Positions 50,514 to 60,380 of a stretch of 64,000 nucleotides of DNA are shown piece after piece (the stretch's first letter is position 1; every line of letters starts with the position of its first letter). A model generated the notes under the pieces. That model made no database searches, was not told the origin of the DNA, and saw nothing but the letters and a program-made list of their open reading frames with translations. A program made the position numbers and the translations under genes. Source of the stretch: Streptomyces scopuliridis RB72 (GTDB lineage: Bacteria; Actinomycetota; Actinomycetes; Streptomycetales; Streptomycetaceae); assembly GCF_000718095.1 (NCBI RefSeq), contig NZ_JOEI01000026.1, positions 1 through 64,000 of the forward strand. The letters are read 5' to 3'.

Positions 50514-53500
50514 TCAGCCGCCCGATGGATCAAGTGACCTCGCCTGTTCCACGGCAGGACGCAGACGCAGGGTGCGGATCTGGAAGGGCCGGAACCTGAG
50601 GTCCACGGACCCTTCGTCGGACGCGCGTGCCAGCTCCTGATCCGGCTGCTCCAAAAGGTCGCAGTCGAGGACGGCGGTGAGGGTGAAGCCCGCGGACAGA
50701 CGCGCCGAGACCGCTCCGCCACACGCTTCGTACAGTCGGACCACGATGTCGCCGCTGCGGTCGTCCGCGAGCTTCACCGACTCCACCACGACGTCGGTGG
50801 TGTCGACTTCGACCAGGGACCGGGCGTCGGTCGGGGCGGGGCGCAAGGGCAGGTTCAGCGCGTAGCCACCGGCGATCGCCTCCTCGATCCCCGCCCCGGC
50901 CAGCAGCGCGTAGCTGAAGCTGTGCCGGCCGCGGTCGGCCCCCGGGTCGGGGCTGTGCGGGGACCGGAGCAGGGAGAGCCGCACTGTCGTGGTGGTTCCG
51001 CCGCCGTCCCGTGTGTCGCGGCGGACGTCGTGCCCGTAGGTGGAGTCGTTGAGCAGGGCGGCGCCCCAGTGCCGCTCGCCGACGTGCACCCAGCGGTGCG
51101 CCCACAGTTCGAAGCGTGCCGCGTCCCAGCTCGTGTTCTCGTGTGTGGGCCGCTGCACATGACCGAACTGGATCTCGGCGCTCTCCCGTTCCGCGTGCAC
51201 GTCGAGCGGCCAGGCCGCCTTCAGTACGGTGTCGCGCTCCTGCCAGTCGATGTCATTGCGGACGGTCACCCGCCGGCTCTCTGCGGCGATCTCGATGTGC
51301 TGGACGAACCGGGAGGATCCGTGGGCGCGCTCGACCCGCACCGACGCCAGCAGCGGTCCTTCGTCCACGAGCGTCACCAACTCGGCCTCGTCCAGATCGC
51401 GCACGGTGTCGCGGTAGTACGAGTCGATGTTCCACGCCGACCACAGATTGGGGTCGTCGGGGTGCAGCTGGAGGAGGTTGCCCGCGGCGCCGGGAGCGAT
51501 CGCTTCCCGCTGTGCCGAGTGGTCGTAGACCGAGGTCAGCAGGCCGCGCCGGTCCACGACGACGGTCAGCACCCCGTTGTCGAGGACGAAACCACCGTCC
51601 TGGGCCGTGGCCGTGACGGCGCCCCGGGGCGCGTCCGCGGTGCCGCCGGAGGCGAGGGGAGCGACCTCGGCGAGGATCGCCGTGCGCCCGTCCGACAGGC
51701 GCTGCCCACCGGCGAACTCGCCGGCGACGACGGCGACCTCGCGGCGTGCGTACGGTCCGGCGTTGAGGAGTGCGGGACCTCCGGGCATGTGGCCGACCGC
51801 GTCGGCGATCAGCGATTCGAGTTCGGCGTGGATCTCCGCGTACTCGCTCTCGGCCTGCCGGTGCACCCAGGCGATGGACGAGCCGGGCAGAATGTCGTGG
51901 AACTGGTTGAGCAGGACTCGCCGCCACAGCGATTCCAGACGCTCGTACGGGTAGGGCGCGCCGGCCTGGACGGCTGCGGTGGCCGCCCAGAGTTCGGCCT
52001 CACGCAGCAGTGCCTCGCCACGTCGGTTGCCGCGCTTGGTGCGGGCCTGGCTGGTGTAGGTGCCGCGATGGTTCTCCAGATACAATTCGCCGCGCCAGAC
52101 AGGGAGTTGGTCGCGCTCGGCACGGGCCGTCGCGAAGAACGTGTCAGGCGCCTCGATCACGACCTTGGGCGAGCCTTCGAGGTCGCGCAGGCGGCGGGCC
52201 TTCTCCAGCATCGAACGGGTGGGCCCGCCACCGCCGTCGCCGTAGCCGAAGGGGACCAGTGAGCGGGTGGCCACCCCCTTGTCCGCGAAGTTGCGCTCGG
52301 CATGGGCGAGTTCACCCGCCGTGAGGGACGCGTTGTAGCTGTCGACGGGCGGGAAGTGGGTGAAGATGCGCGTTCCGTCGATGCCCTCCCAGTCGAAGGT
52401 GTGGTGCGGGAGCTTGTTCGTCTCGTTCCAGGAGAGCTTCTGGGTGAGGAACCACCGGGCGCCGGCCAGCTTGGCGAGCTGGGGATAGGCGGCGGTGTAT
52501 CCGAACGAGTCGGGCAGCCATACGCCGTGCTGCTCGACGCCGAACTCCTCTGCGAAGAAGCGCCGTCCGTAGACGAGTTGACGGGCCAGTGCCTCGCCGC
52601 CGGGGAGGTTGCCGTCGGCCTCGACCCACATGCCGCCCACAGGTACCCAGTTCCCGTCGGCCGCCGCCTTCTTCATACGGGCGAAGATCTCCGGGCGCTG
52701 TTCCTTCATCCACGCGTACTGCTGCGCCGAGGAGCAGGCGAAGACCAGCTCGGGGTACTCGTTCGCCAGCGTGGCCATATTGGTGAACGTACGCGCGCAC
52801 TTGCGGACGGTCTCCCGGACCGGCCACAGCCAGGCCGAGTCGATGTGGGCGTGGCCGACCGCGGAGAGGGTGTGCGCCGAGGCGTGCGCGGGCCGGGACA
52901 GCACATCGGCGAGTCGGCGCCGGGCCTCGGCTGCGGTGTTCGCCACATCGCCCGGGACGATGGCATCGGCGGCGCGGCGCAGGGCGTAGAGGATCTCGTG
53001 GCGGCGAGCTGAGCCGACAGGCAGCTCGTGCATCAACTCGTCGAGCACCTCGATGTCGTGGATCAGGTGCCATACATCGTCCTCGCGCACCGCGATCTCG
53101 GCCTGTTCGAGCCGGTAGATGTGCGCCGTGCCCGCGGTTTCGAGCGAACCGTGGTGGATGTGCAGGCCGGCGCTGGCGACGATGGGCGGGTTGGCGGCCA
53201 GCTCGATCAGCAGGTCGACCCGGTCGCCGGCGGTGGCGGAGTCGGCGAGGAGCACGGTGCGGCTGTACGGATGCAGGCCCTGGAGCGGAGCGCCCTGGGC
53301 GTCGTGGACCAGGCCCTCCGCCTGGCCGCCGGGCCCCTTGGTCAGGTCGAACCCGAGGTCGAAGACGGCCTCGACCCGGCGCCCCGACCACTCCTCGGGA
53401 ATCTCCGCGCTCGCCCGCATCCAGGTCGTCGCCCAGGGGCCGCCCCAGGTGGCGCCGAGCGTGAAGGGCTCGTAGTCGGCGTGCAGGGCGTCGGCCACGG

Positions 53501-53630
53501 GGACAGGTTCGCCGTCGACGTGCCAGGCGCTCAGGGTGAGGGGATGTGCGGCGCTGTAGAGGGCGGGGCGGATCACCCGGTCGAGGAGCTTGCGGATCCG
53601 GGTCTCGATGATCCGGCGGTCGTCATGCAC
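50514..53630 (-). CDS. GH38 alpha-mannosidase
   Basis: A 1038-residue glycoside hydrolase family 38 enzyme: zinc-binding AVGHAHIDSAWLWPVRETVR near residue 265, the nucleophile region GVWLPDSFGYTAAYPQL near residue 370, GYGDGGGGPTRSM and NQFHDILPGSSIAWVHR, then the C-terminal beta domains. No signal peptide, so it acts in the cytoplasm on imported alpha-mannosides. It starts at GTG 53630 overlapping the DUF2264 stop by 8 bases (GTGCATGA), which implies translational coupling. The other GH38 at 60381 is a clear paralogue, also starting MHDDR. Confidence 0.93.
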   Translation of the reverse strand: MHDDRRIIETRIRKLLDRVIRPALYSAAHPLTLSAWHVDGEPVPVADALHADYEPFTLGATWGGPWATTWMRASAEIPEEWSGRRVEAVFDLGFDLTKGPGGQAEGLVHDAQGAPLQGLHPYSRTVLLADSATAGDRVDLLIELAANPPIVASAGLHIHHGSLETAGTAHIYRLEQAEIAVREDDVWHLIHDIEVLDELMHELPVGSARRHEILYALRRAADAIVPGDVANTAAEARRRLADVLSRPAHASAHTLSAVGHAHIDSAWLWPVRETVRKCARTFTNMATLANEYPELVFACSSAQQYAWMKEQRPEIFARMKKAAADGNWVPVGGMWVEADGNLPGGEALARQLVYGRRFFAEEFGVEQHGVWLPDSFGYTAAYPQLAKLAGARWFLTQKLSWNETNKLPHHTFDWEGIDGTRIFTHFPPVDSYNASLTAGELAHAERNFADKGVATRSLVPFGYGDGGGGPTRSMLEKARRLRDLEGSPKVVIEAPDTFFATARAERDQLPVWRGELYLENHRGTYTSQARTKRGNRRGEALLREAELWAATAAVQAGAPYPYERLESLWRRVLLNQFHDILPGSSIAWVHRQAESEYAEIHAELESLIADAVGHMPGGPALLNAGPYARREVAVVAGEFAGGQRLSDGRTAILAEVAPLASGGTADAPRGAVTATAQDGGFVLDNGVLTVVVDRRGLLTSVYDHSAQREAIAPGAAGNLLQLHPDDPNLWSAWNIDSYYRDTVRDLDEAELVTLVDEGPLLASVRVERAHGSSRFVQHIEIAAESRRVTVRNDIDWQERDTVLKAAWPLDVHAERESAEIQFGHVQRPTHENTSWDAARFELWAHRWVHVGERHWGAALLNDSTYGHDVRRDTRDGGGTTTTVRLSLLRSPHSPDPGADRGRHSFSYALLAGAGIEEAIAGGYALNLPLRPAPTDARSLVEVDTTDVVVESVKLADDRSGDIVVRLYEACGGAVSARLSAGFTLTAVLDCDLLEQPDQELARASDEGSVDLRFRPFQIRTLRLRPAVEQARSLDPSGG

Positions 53631-55614
53631 GGTGCTGGTCCTTCCAAAGGCCGTACGCGGCGGGGTACTCGGGGTCGGGAGCGGGGAGCCGGATGGTGTC
53701 CCGGGCGCCGTCCGGCCAGGTCACGTCCACGAGCAGGGTGGTGTCCTGGGCGCGGGTGGTGATCTGGGGCAGGGTGCTGGGGTCGGTGCCGCCGAGGTGG
53801 ACGAGGGCGATGTGAACGATGCCGTGGGCGACGGGTCCTTCGGTCTCCACGACGGGGGTGGCGGACGCGGCGCCGAGGGCATTGCTGTCGGTGCCGACCA
53901 CCAGAGAGGAACGGGGCAGCCGGTGGGCGCCGACGATGACGGAGACCAGTCCGTCGGCGCCCTCGACCCGGGCTGTTCCACCGTCGACCGGGCCGGGCGC
54001 GGGTGCGGACGGTGGATCGACCGCGAGCGCCCAGCCGCCGATACGCAGCACATGTCCGGTCCCGGGATCGCCGTCGACGCGTACGGCCCGTACCTCGACC
54101 GAGCCGCGCAACGCGGAACCGACAGTGATCCAAGGGCCGAGTGTGCAGCCGGTGTCGGGGCCACCGAACGGATCCCATGTCGCGTCCTCGGGCCAGTGCG
54201 CGCGAGAACGCGAGACGGCCGTGGCACCGTCCACGGAGATCCTGGTCACCGGACGCCGGTGGGAGGCGCGTCCCGCCGCGTCCAGCAGGACGACCGCGTT
54301 GTCGAGCGGGTCGGCGTCCACGCAGGCGCCAGGGCCCGCGGTGGGGTCGCCGGGGGTCTCGGGTGCCGTGTGTGTCGAGTAGGCGAACCGCGCGTAGCAG
54401 GGGTCGTCCGCGTGCGGGCGGGCCGGGTCGGAGTGGTCGCCGCCGTGGTTGACGACGCGTACGACACCGTCGGACGCCGTGCCGGAGACGAGCCAGCCCG
54501 GAGTGGCCAACGCACGGGTGAAATCGGCCTCTTCGACGGCGAGCGAGGTCAACTCCTCGGTCCAGACAGGGTGCTGCGGCGGCAGGGCGAGGCCGATGAA
54601 GCCCTTGCTCGCCCAGTACGGCGACCCGGGCCCCGAGTAGACCTGGAGGACGCCGCGGAAGGGCCGGTGCCAGCCGAGGGTGAGCAGGTCCTGGGCGTCG
54701 GTGGCGCCGTGGGCGGTGAAGTGGTCGAGCATGCGGTTCGCGATCGCCCGGGTTTCCCCCGCCGCCAGAGGCGTGGCATCGAACAGGGCGCCTGTCCACA
54801 GTGACGCGAGTGCGGCGTGCCGGTAGGTGAGGGAGCGCCCCTGGACGAGCGGCGAGCCGTTGGCCCCGACCAGGAGCCGCTGGTCCTCCAGGAAACGGCG
54901 GAGCCGGGCACGGTAGCGGTCGAGGAGCCCGCTGGGTGCGGCGTCGCCGAGGATGCGGCAGAACCACAGCGGGTACAGGTGCATGGCCCAGCCGTTGTAG
55001 TGGTCGAAGTTGCGGCGTTCACCGCCGGTGAGCCCGTCGGAGTACCAGCCGTCGCCCGCGTACCAGCCGTCGGTCAGTGCGATGACGCGGTCGAGGTCCT
55101 GTTGGCGCCACTGCCCCCCGGCGGTGCGGGCGAAGGCTTCGGTGACGCCCTGGAACCAGACCCAGTTGTTGCCGGGCATCGGGTCGCCGACCATCGGGGC
55201 GAGCCAGTCGAGGACCTGGCTCCTGACCCGGTCGTCGAGGCGGTCCCAGATCCAGGGCCGCGTCTCGTGCAGCGCGAGGGCGATGGAGGCGGCCTCGACC
55301 TTGGCCTGGTTGCACTCCGCGAAGGTGGGCCAGCGTTCCGGGTTCTTCGGGTCGGTGCCGGCGGCCAGGCCCGCCGCGTACCATCCTGCGAGGTCGTGCC
55401 GGTCGGCTCCGCCCGCCCCTGCCAGCCGGAAGCCGGCCAGGAGGAAGGTGCGGGCGAAGCCTTCGAGGCCGTCGCTGCGTGCGCCGCTGTGGCTCGGGGT
55501 GCCGGGCAGTTGGATCAGGGCGTGCTCGTCGGTGGCGTACGGCCGTACGGCGAGCAGCAGCCGGTCGGCGGTCCGCTCCCAGTGGGCGCGGTCCTCGGTG
55601 GGGGAGCGTTTCAT
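53623..55614 (-). CDS. DUF2264 protein, probable intracellular glycan-active enzyme
   Basis: A 663-residue protein of the DUF2264 family (PF10022). Typical parts are HSGARSDGLEGFARTFLLAG near residue 42, WLAPMVGDPMPGNNWVWFQG near 160, HYNGWAMHLYPLWFCRILGD near 225 and PYWASKGFIGLALPPQHPVW near 345, an (alpha/alpha) barrel fold shared with several glycosidases and lyases; a C-terminal beta part follows. I believe DUF2264 overlaps a CAZy glycosidase family, but I am not certain. No signal peptide. Start ATG 55614 overlaps the upstream stop (ATGA). Placed between transporter and mannosidase, it probably acts on the imported sugar. Confidence 0.87.
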   Translation of the reverse strand: MKRSPTEDRAHWERTADRLLLAVRPYATDEHALIQLPGTPSHSGARSDGLEGFARTFLLAGFRLAGAGGADRHDLAGWYAAGLAAGTDPKNPERWPTFAECNQAKVEAASIALALHETRPWIWDRLDDRVRSQVLDWLAPMVGDPMPGNNWVWFQGVTEAFARTAGGQWRQQDLDRVIALTDGWYAGDGWYSDGLTGGERRNFDHYNGWAMHLYPLWFCRILGDAAPSGLLDRYRARLRRFLEDQRLLVGANGSPLVQGRSLTYRHAALASLWTGALFDATPLAAGETRAIANRMLDHFTAHGATDAQDLLTLGWHRPFRGVLQVYSGPGSPYWASKGFIGLALPPQHPVWTEELTSLAVEEADFTRALATPGWLVSGTASDGVVRVVNHGGDHSDPARPHADDPCYARFAYSTHTAPETPGDPTAGPGACVDADPLDNAVVLLDAAGRASHRRPVTRISVDGATAVSRSRAHWPEDATWDPFGGPDTGCTLGPWITVGSALRGSVEVRAVRVDGDPGTGHVLRIGGWALAVDPPSAPAPGPVDGGTARVEGADGLVSVIVGAHRLPRSSLVVGTDSNALGAASATPVVETEGPVAHGIVHIALVHLGGTDPSTLPQITTRAQDTTLLVDVTWPDGARDTIRLPAPDPEYPAAYGLWKDQHRA

Positions 55615-57254
55615 GAGGTGCGGGTCTCCCAGGCCTGTTCGTACTCGGCGCGTATCCGGTCGCCGGCTTCCTTGCGCCAGTTCTTCATGGCGTCGTCCCA
55701 CTCGCTGAGGGGGACCCGGCCCTGCATGATGCCCTTGCGGGTGTCGTCGAGGGCCGTCTGGAGGAGCTTGGACATCTTGGCGTCGGTCGGCGAGTACAGC
55801 GGCTCGGCGGAGTTGGGGATCAGCCGCTGGACGGCTTCCTTCTGGAAGGCGTACTGGTCCGGTACGATCTCCGGTTTCGCCGGGTAGTAGAGGGCTCCCG
55901 GCGCGTCGGTGGCGAAGATGGTGGGCAGGTACACCTCGGCCTGGCCCTGTGTGGTGAGGACCGGGTCGCTTCCCTTCAGGGTGTGGTCGGGGCCCCGGAC
56001 GCCGTACTTGCGCAGCAGGTATCCGTCGGTGCCGAAGGGGGAGGCGAGGGCGTTCATGGCGCGCAGGATCTGCTTGATGCGGGCCTTGGGGGCCTTCTTG
56101 ATGATGAGCGTGGCGTAGTTGGCCGAGCCCTGCCATTGGCCGCCGGTGCCGCCGTTCCAGCCGGGCGCCATCATGTAGCCGACCTCGAAGCCCTTGGCGG
56201 CCGCGGCGTACGTGGTGTAGTAGTCGTTCCACGCGACCGGTCCGTCGGGGTTCATGACGGTGCGGCCGGTGCCGAACCACTCCTTGGCCTTACCGAGGAC
56301 GCTGTAGGTGTCCGGGTGCATGACGCCGGCCTTGGTGAGCCCGCGGACCGCGTCCAGGGCCTGCTTGGCCTCCTCGGTCTCGTACATCCAGGTGAACTTC
56401 CCCCCTTCCTCCCGCCACTTGTTGGGGGCCTTCAGCATCTGCATCACGAAGTTCCACGCGGTGACGCTGTCACCGAGGGCGTACTGGTTGTTCTTCGGGT
56501 CCGTCACGTCCTTGCACAGCTGGGCGAACTCACGCCAGTTCTTCGGATTAGGGTCGAGCCCCCGCTTGTTGATCAGGTCGAGCCGGGTGTAGGTCGGGGG
56601 GCCGCCGGACAGCGGGCGGGGCATCGGCAGCGCGTAGATCCCGCCGTTGCGGACGCAGGGGGCCCAGGAGGCGGTGGGAATGTTGGCGAGGTACGGGTAG
56701 TCCCGGATGTTGTCGCCGGCCAGATGCTCGGAGAGATCCTCGAAGAGGGCGTCCAGCATGTCCGGCGTGGCGGCGGCGTTCTGGTCCGCGGGAAGCATCA
56801 GCATCGCGTCGGGCAGGTCGCCCCCGGCGATGGTCACGGCGAACTTGTTCGGGTAGTCGCCGACGGGTGTGATCTGGAAGTTGAGGTCGCAGCCGACGCT
56901 CTTGTTGAGGGCCTGCCACATGACGTTGCGGTCCACCGGCGGCGGCACCGGGTTGAAGATCAGCGTCATGATGTCGATGGCGTCGCCCTTGGCGGGCGGG
57001 CCGTCCGGGAAGGCCTTGACGGGGTCGGCGGGGTAGTGCAGGTATCCCGGGGCGACACCGTCCGCGGTGGCGGGCATCGACGTCGGCACACCCTTGTACG
57101 GGATGTACGTGGGCAGCTGGGCCTTCGCGTTGGCGTCGCGCGTCGTGGCGGGCCGGTAGTCCCCGCAGCCGGCCAGGGTCAGCCCGGCCGCGACGCCGAC
57201 GGCGGACGCGAGGAAGCCGCGGCGGTTCAGTGGTGGATTCATGACAGTTCTCAT
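55611..57254 (-). CDS. ABC transporter solute-binding lipoprotein (LplA/YtcQ type)
   Basis: A 547-residue sugar-binding lipoprotein. Signal: NRRGFLASAVGVAAGLTLAG followed by Cys, with a twin-arginine and lipobox LAGC. The mature part has PVGDYPNKFAVTIAGGDLPD, GGIYALPMPRPLSGGPPTYT and TWMYETEEAKQALDAVRGLT. Its length, above the normal 420-450, fits the LplA/YtcQ group importing complex oligosaccharides. ATG 57254 overlaps the permease stop (ATGA); ATG 57242 is an alternative. Two permeases lie upstream but no ATPase; Streptomyces importers of this kind use the shared ATPase MsiK. Confidence 0.9.
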   Translation of the reverse strand: MRTVMNPPLNRRGFLASAVGVAAGLTLAGCGDYRPATTRDANAKAQLPTYIPYKGVPTSMPATADGVAPGYLHYPADPVKAFPDGPPAKGDAIDIMTLIFNPVPPPVDRNVMWQALNKSVGCDLNFQITPVGDYPNKFAVTIAGGDLPDAMLMLPADQNAAATPDMLDALFEDLSEHLAGDNIRDYPYLANIPTASWAPCVRNGGIYALPMPRPLSGGPPTYTRLDLINKRGLDPNPKNWREFAQLCKDVTDPKNNQYALGDSVTAWNFVMQMLKAPNKWREEGGKFTWMYETEEAKQALDAVRGLTKAGVMHPDTYSVLGKAKEWFGTGRTVMNPDGPVAWNDYYTTYAAAAKGFEVGYMMAPGWNGGTGGQWQGSANYATLIIKKAPKARIKQILRAMNALASPFGTDGYLLRKYGVRGPDHTLKGSDPVLTTQGQAEVYLPTIFATDAPGALYYPAKPEIVPDQYAFQKEAVQRLIPNSAEPLYSPTDAKMSKLLQTALDDTRKGIMQGRVPLSEWDDAMKNWRKEAGDRIRAEYEQAWETRTS

Positions 57255-58192
57255 CCCTTCACCGCTCCGACCATTACGCCCTTGTTCATGTGCCGCTGCA
57301 GGAATGGGTAGACGATCACGATGGGCACGATCGACAGCACCAGGATCGCGGCCTGCAGCGACTGGGCCGGTGGCAGGGGCGCACCGGCCGCGATGTCGAC
57401 CTGGCCGCCGCTGAGCGTCGCGTTGTTGACGACGTAGGTCCGCAGCACGAGCTGCATGGGCCACTTCGCCGCGTCGTTGATGTACAGCAGGGCGTTGAAG
57501 AACGCGTTCCAGTACGTCACCGCGTAGAAGAGACCGATGACGGCGACGGACGCCTTGGAGAGGGGGAGCACGATCTTCGTGAGGATCTTCAGTTCGGACA
57601 CGCCGTCGATGCGGGCCGCGTCGAGGAGCTCCTTGGGCAGATTCATGAAGAAGGAGCGCAGCACGATCACATTGAAGGCGTTGAACATGGTCGGCAGGAT
57701 CAACGACCAATAGCTGTTGACCAGATGGAGCTGCTTGACCATCAGATAGCTGGGGATGATGCCCGGCGCGAACAGCATGGACATCAGCAGCAGCATGAGC
57801 ACGGGCTTGTGCCCGAAGGAGCCGGGCCGGCTGAGTCCGTAGGCCAGCATGATGGAGCTGACGAGGCTGAGGGCGGTGCCGACGACGGTGACGCCGATGC
57901 TGACGAGCATGGCCTTGGACACCAGGCCGCCCGAGAGCAGGGCCCGGTAGGACGAGAACGTGACGTCGTCGGGCCACAGCACGTAGCCGCCGGCCTTGTT
58001 GACCTGGTCGGCGTCGGCGAGCGACGTCGCGATGATCGCGAGGAAGGGGAGGACGACCGCGACCACGCACACCAGCAGAATCAGTGACTTGAGTGCGCGC
58101 CAGGGCAGGGATCCGGGGGTCTCGCCGGGGATCGCGCTGTAGGCCTTGCGCGGCCTGCGGCGCACGGGATGCGCGGGTGACAGCGTTGTCAT
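57251..58192 (-). CDS. Carbohydrate ABC permease (MalG/YtcP type)
   Basis: A 313-residue inner-membrane permease with six transmembrane segments beginning SLILLVCVVAVVLPFLAII near residue 35. The EAA loop is KELLDAARIDGVSELKILTK followed by IVLPLSK, which docks on the ATPase. The C-terminus FLQRHMNKGVMVGAVKG is the usual MalG/LplC-type ending. The start overlaps the preceding permease stop by four bases (ATGA). It forms the import channel with the 58189 gene product. Confidence 0.92.
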   Translation of the reverse strand: MTTLSPAHPVRRRPRKAYSAIPGETPGSLPWRALKSLILLVCVVAVVLPFLAIIATSLADADQVNKAGGYVLWPDDVTFSSYRALLSGGLVSKAMLVSIGVTVVGTALSLVSSIMLAYGLSRPGSFGHKPVLMLLLMSMLFAPGIIPSYLMVKQLHLVNSYWSLILPTMFNAFNVIVLRSFFMNLPKELLDAARIDGVSELKILTKIVLPLSKASVAVIGLFYAVTYWNAFFNALLYINDAAKWPMQLVLRTYVVNNATLSGGQVDIAAGAPLPPAQSLQAAILVLSIVPIVIVYPFLQRHMNKGVMVGAVKG

Positions 58193-59163
58193 GAGCGATA
58201 CACACCTTCCTCGCCGAACAAGTGGGCGATCTTGTTGGCGCCCAGGACCAGGGCGACTCCGACGATGCCCTTGACGAGCCCGACGGCGGCGCTCACGCCC
58301 CAATCCCCGCCGATCAGACCGTGGTTGAACACATAGGTGTCCATGACTTCGCTGTTCTCCAGGCCGATGCCTTGCTGCTGAAGCAGGATCTGCTCGAAGC
58401 CGACGGACAGGGCGTCGCCGAGGCGGAGAATGAGCAGCAGGATCACCAGGCCGCGCAGGGCGGGCAGCGTGACGTGCCAGGTCTGCCGCCAGCGGCTGGC
58501 GCCGTCCATGGCGGCGGCCTCGTAGAGGTTGTGGTCGACGCGGGAGAGAGCGGCCAGGAAGAGGATCGTGCCCCAGCCGGTGTCCTTCCAGATGACCTGG
58601 GAGGTCAGCAGCGTCTTGAACGTCTCGGGGTTGCCGATGATGCTCCAGTTGCCCATGTCGTGGGCGCTCAGGAACAGGTTGAGCATGCCGTCGTTGCCCA
58701 GCATCTGCTGGAAGAGGGAGACGACGACCACCCAGGAAAGGAAGTGCGGCAGGTACAGGACGTTCTGTACCCACTTCTTGATGCGCTCGCTGACCAGGCT
58801 GTTCAGCGCGAGGGCCAGGAGGATGGGCGCGGGGAACACGAACACAACCTGGATCAGCGTCAGTTCGAGGGTGTTGACCAGCGCGCGGAGGAACTGCTCG
58901 TCGCCGTTGAAGATGACGTCGAAGTTGTCGAGGCCGCTCCACGGGCTGTGCAGGATACCGATGTACGGCTGGTAGTCCTGGAAGGCGATGACGTTTCCGA
59001 GCAGCGGAATGTAGTGGAAGAGGAGCAGCACCACGATGCCCGGTATCAGGAACCAGAACAGGGCCATGTCTCGGCGGCGGCGCGGAAGCGGCCGCAGCCG
59101 GCCCTTGTCCGCCTGCCCGGCCTTTTCGGCTGGTTGGGCGGCGGGTTGGTCAAGCGTTGTCAT
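58189..59163 (-). CDS. Carbohydrate ABC permease (LplB/YteP type)
   Basis: A 324-residue permease: a charged N-terminus of about 30 residues, then LFWFLIPGIVVLLLFHYIPL and NVIAFQDYQPYIGILHSPWS, the LplB/YteP hallmark (FHYIP...AFxDY). Later it has YLPHFLSWVVVVSLFQQML and the EAA loop NLYEAAAMDGASRWRQTWHV followed by TLPAL. First of the transport genes. ATG 59163 follows GAAAGGGC. A gap of 125 bp separates it from the dehydrogenase upstream. Confidence 0.92.
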   Translation of the reverse strand: MTTLDQPAAQPAEKAGQADKGRLRPLPRRRRDMALFWFLIPGIVVLLLFHYIPLLGNVIAFQDYQPYIGILHSPWSGLDNFDVIFNGDEQFLRALVNTLELTLIQVVFVFPAPILLALALNSLVSERIKKWVQNVLYLPHFLSWVVVVSLFQQMLGNDGMLNLFLSAHDMGNWSIIGNPETFKTLLTSQVIWKDTGWGTILFLAALSRVDHNLYEAAAMDGASRWRQTWHVTLPALRGLVILLLILRLGDALSVGFEQILLQQQGIGLENSEVMDTYVFNHGLIGGDWGVSAAVGLVKGIVGVALVLGANKIAHLFGEEGVYRS

Positions 59164-59288
59164 GATGTGAAGCCCTTTCACCGGAAGGCGGGCGTCTTCG
59201 GCCACTCCCGGGGTTGGCAAGTCATGCGGAAGTTCGAGCGGCGGTCCGGCCTCCTTGTCTGGTCCGGCGTATGTGCTCGCGCTGCCCG

Positions 59289-60293
59289 TCAGGCGAGGCG
59301 TGGGAGCGCTTCCCGGGTGACCTCGCCGAGCAGGGGCTCGCCCGCCACCCACCGGGCGACCTCGGCTACCGCGTACTGCCCGAGCCTTCGTACCTCGCTG
59401 CCCTGTGCGCCGGCTATGTGCGGGGTGACCAGCACATTCGGCAGTGACAGCAGCGGGTGGCCGGGCGGCAGGGGTTCGGGGGTCGTCACATCGAGGTACG
59501 CCTCCAGCCGGCCGGAGGCACATTCGGCTGTCAGCGCGTCCGTGTCGACGATGGCCCCTCGGGCGGTGTTGACGAGCGCGCCCCCGTCGGGGATGAGCGC
59601 GAGCATCGTGGCGTCGAGCAGGCCCGTGGTCTGAGGCAGGAGCGGGGCATGGACGCTGACCACCGCCGACTGTGCGCAGAGACCGGCGAGTTCGACCCGC
59701 TCGGCGCCGAGTCGGCGCGCCTCCTCGTCCGTGACATACGGATCGCTCAGCAATACCCGGAAACCCGCGTCGGACCTGACCAGTTCGGCGATGACCCGGC
59801 GCCCGACGCGCGAGGCGCCGATGATCCCGACTGTGAGCCCGTCGGCGCCCGAACGGTCGGCGAAGTCCGGCCATCCGTCGGCGTAACCGGCCGCCGTCGT
59901 CAGCGCCCGGCGCGCGGCGAGCGTGATGAGGGCGATGGTGCAGGAGGCGACGGGACCAGCGTTGGCGTCGGCCGCCGACGACACGACGATCCCGCGTTCC
60001 CAGACCGCCTCGCTGACGATCGGCTTGACCGTGCCGGCGGCATGCATCACGGCGCGCAGGTGGGGTGCCCCCGCCAGGACGTCGGCCGTCAGGCGGGGAC
60101 AGCCCCAGCCGCTGACCAGGATCTCCGCGTCGGCGAGCGCGGCTCCCAGATCGGTTCCGGACGCGTCGGGGGCGAGTCGGACCAGTGAGGAGAGCCGGGC
60201 GCGCTGCTCCTCGGGGAGTACGAGCTCCGCGGTACCGGGGTTCATGACGCATACCGCCCTTGGGCGTTCGGGATATTCGGCTCTGGCTGTCAT
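59289..60293 (-). CDS. D-2-hydroxyacid dehydrogenase family protein
   Basis: A 334-residue D-isomer-specific 2-hydroxyacid dehydrogenase. It has the cofactor loop GLTVGIIGASRVGRRVIAEL near residue 153 (GxSxxG variant), ALVNTARGAIVDTDAL with catalytic Arg, a Glu in LDVTTPEPLPPGHPL and the catalytic His in VLVTPHIAGAQGSEV near residue 295. Members act on 2-keto/2-hydroxy sugar acids and others. ATG 60293 has AAGGAGG eight bases upstream. It begins the transcript following a likely promoter at 60316-60344, ahead of the permeases. Confidence 0.9.
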   Translation of the reverse strand: MTARAEYPERPRAVCVMNPGTAELVLPEEQRARLSSLVRLAPDASGTDLGAALADAEILVSGWGCPRLTADVLAGAPHLRAVMHAAGTVKPIVSEAVWERGIVVSSAADANAGPVASCTIALITLAARRALTTAAGYADGWPDFADRSGADGLTVGIIGASRVGRRVIAELVRSDAGFRVLLSDPYVTDEEARRLGAERVELAGLCAQSAVVSVHAPLLPQTTGLLDATMLALIPDGGALVNTARGAIVDTDALTAECASGRLEAYLDVTTPEPLPPGHPLLSLPNVLVTPHIAGAQGSEVRRLGQYAVAEVARWVAGEPLLGEVTREALPRLA

Positions 60294-60315
60294 GAGAGAG
60301 GGCCTCCTTCGCTAC

Positions 60316-60344
60316 GTACTGATATCTACTTTTCTGTACTGATA
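60316..60344 (-). promoter_or_regulatory. Direct repeat GTACTGATA, period 20 bp
   Basis: GTACTGATA at 60316-60324 and 60336-60344, in the AT-rich gap between the GH38 stop (60381) and the dehydrogenase start (60293). Candidate ROK operator and internal promoter for the dehydrogenase-to-ROK transcript. Confidence 0.5.
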
Positions 60345-60380
60345 CGCGCCGATCGGCCGCTGTCCCGGTGCGGCACATCG

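Noticed and set aside
50922..52262. 446-codon plus-strand frame
   Set aside because: Shadow of the GH38 gene at 50514-53630.
58189..60378. 729-codon minus-strand frame across permease and dehydrogenase
   Set aside because: Only 58189-59163 is a protein (LplB-type permease); the upstream part is an Arg/Pro-rich shadow of the dehydrogenase.
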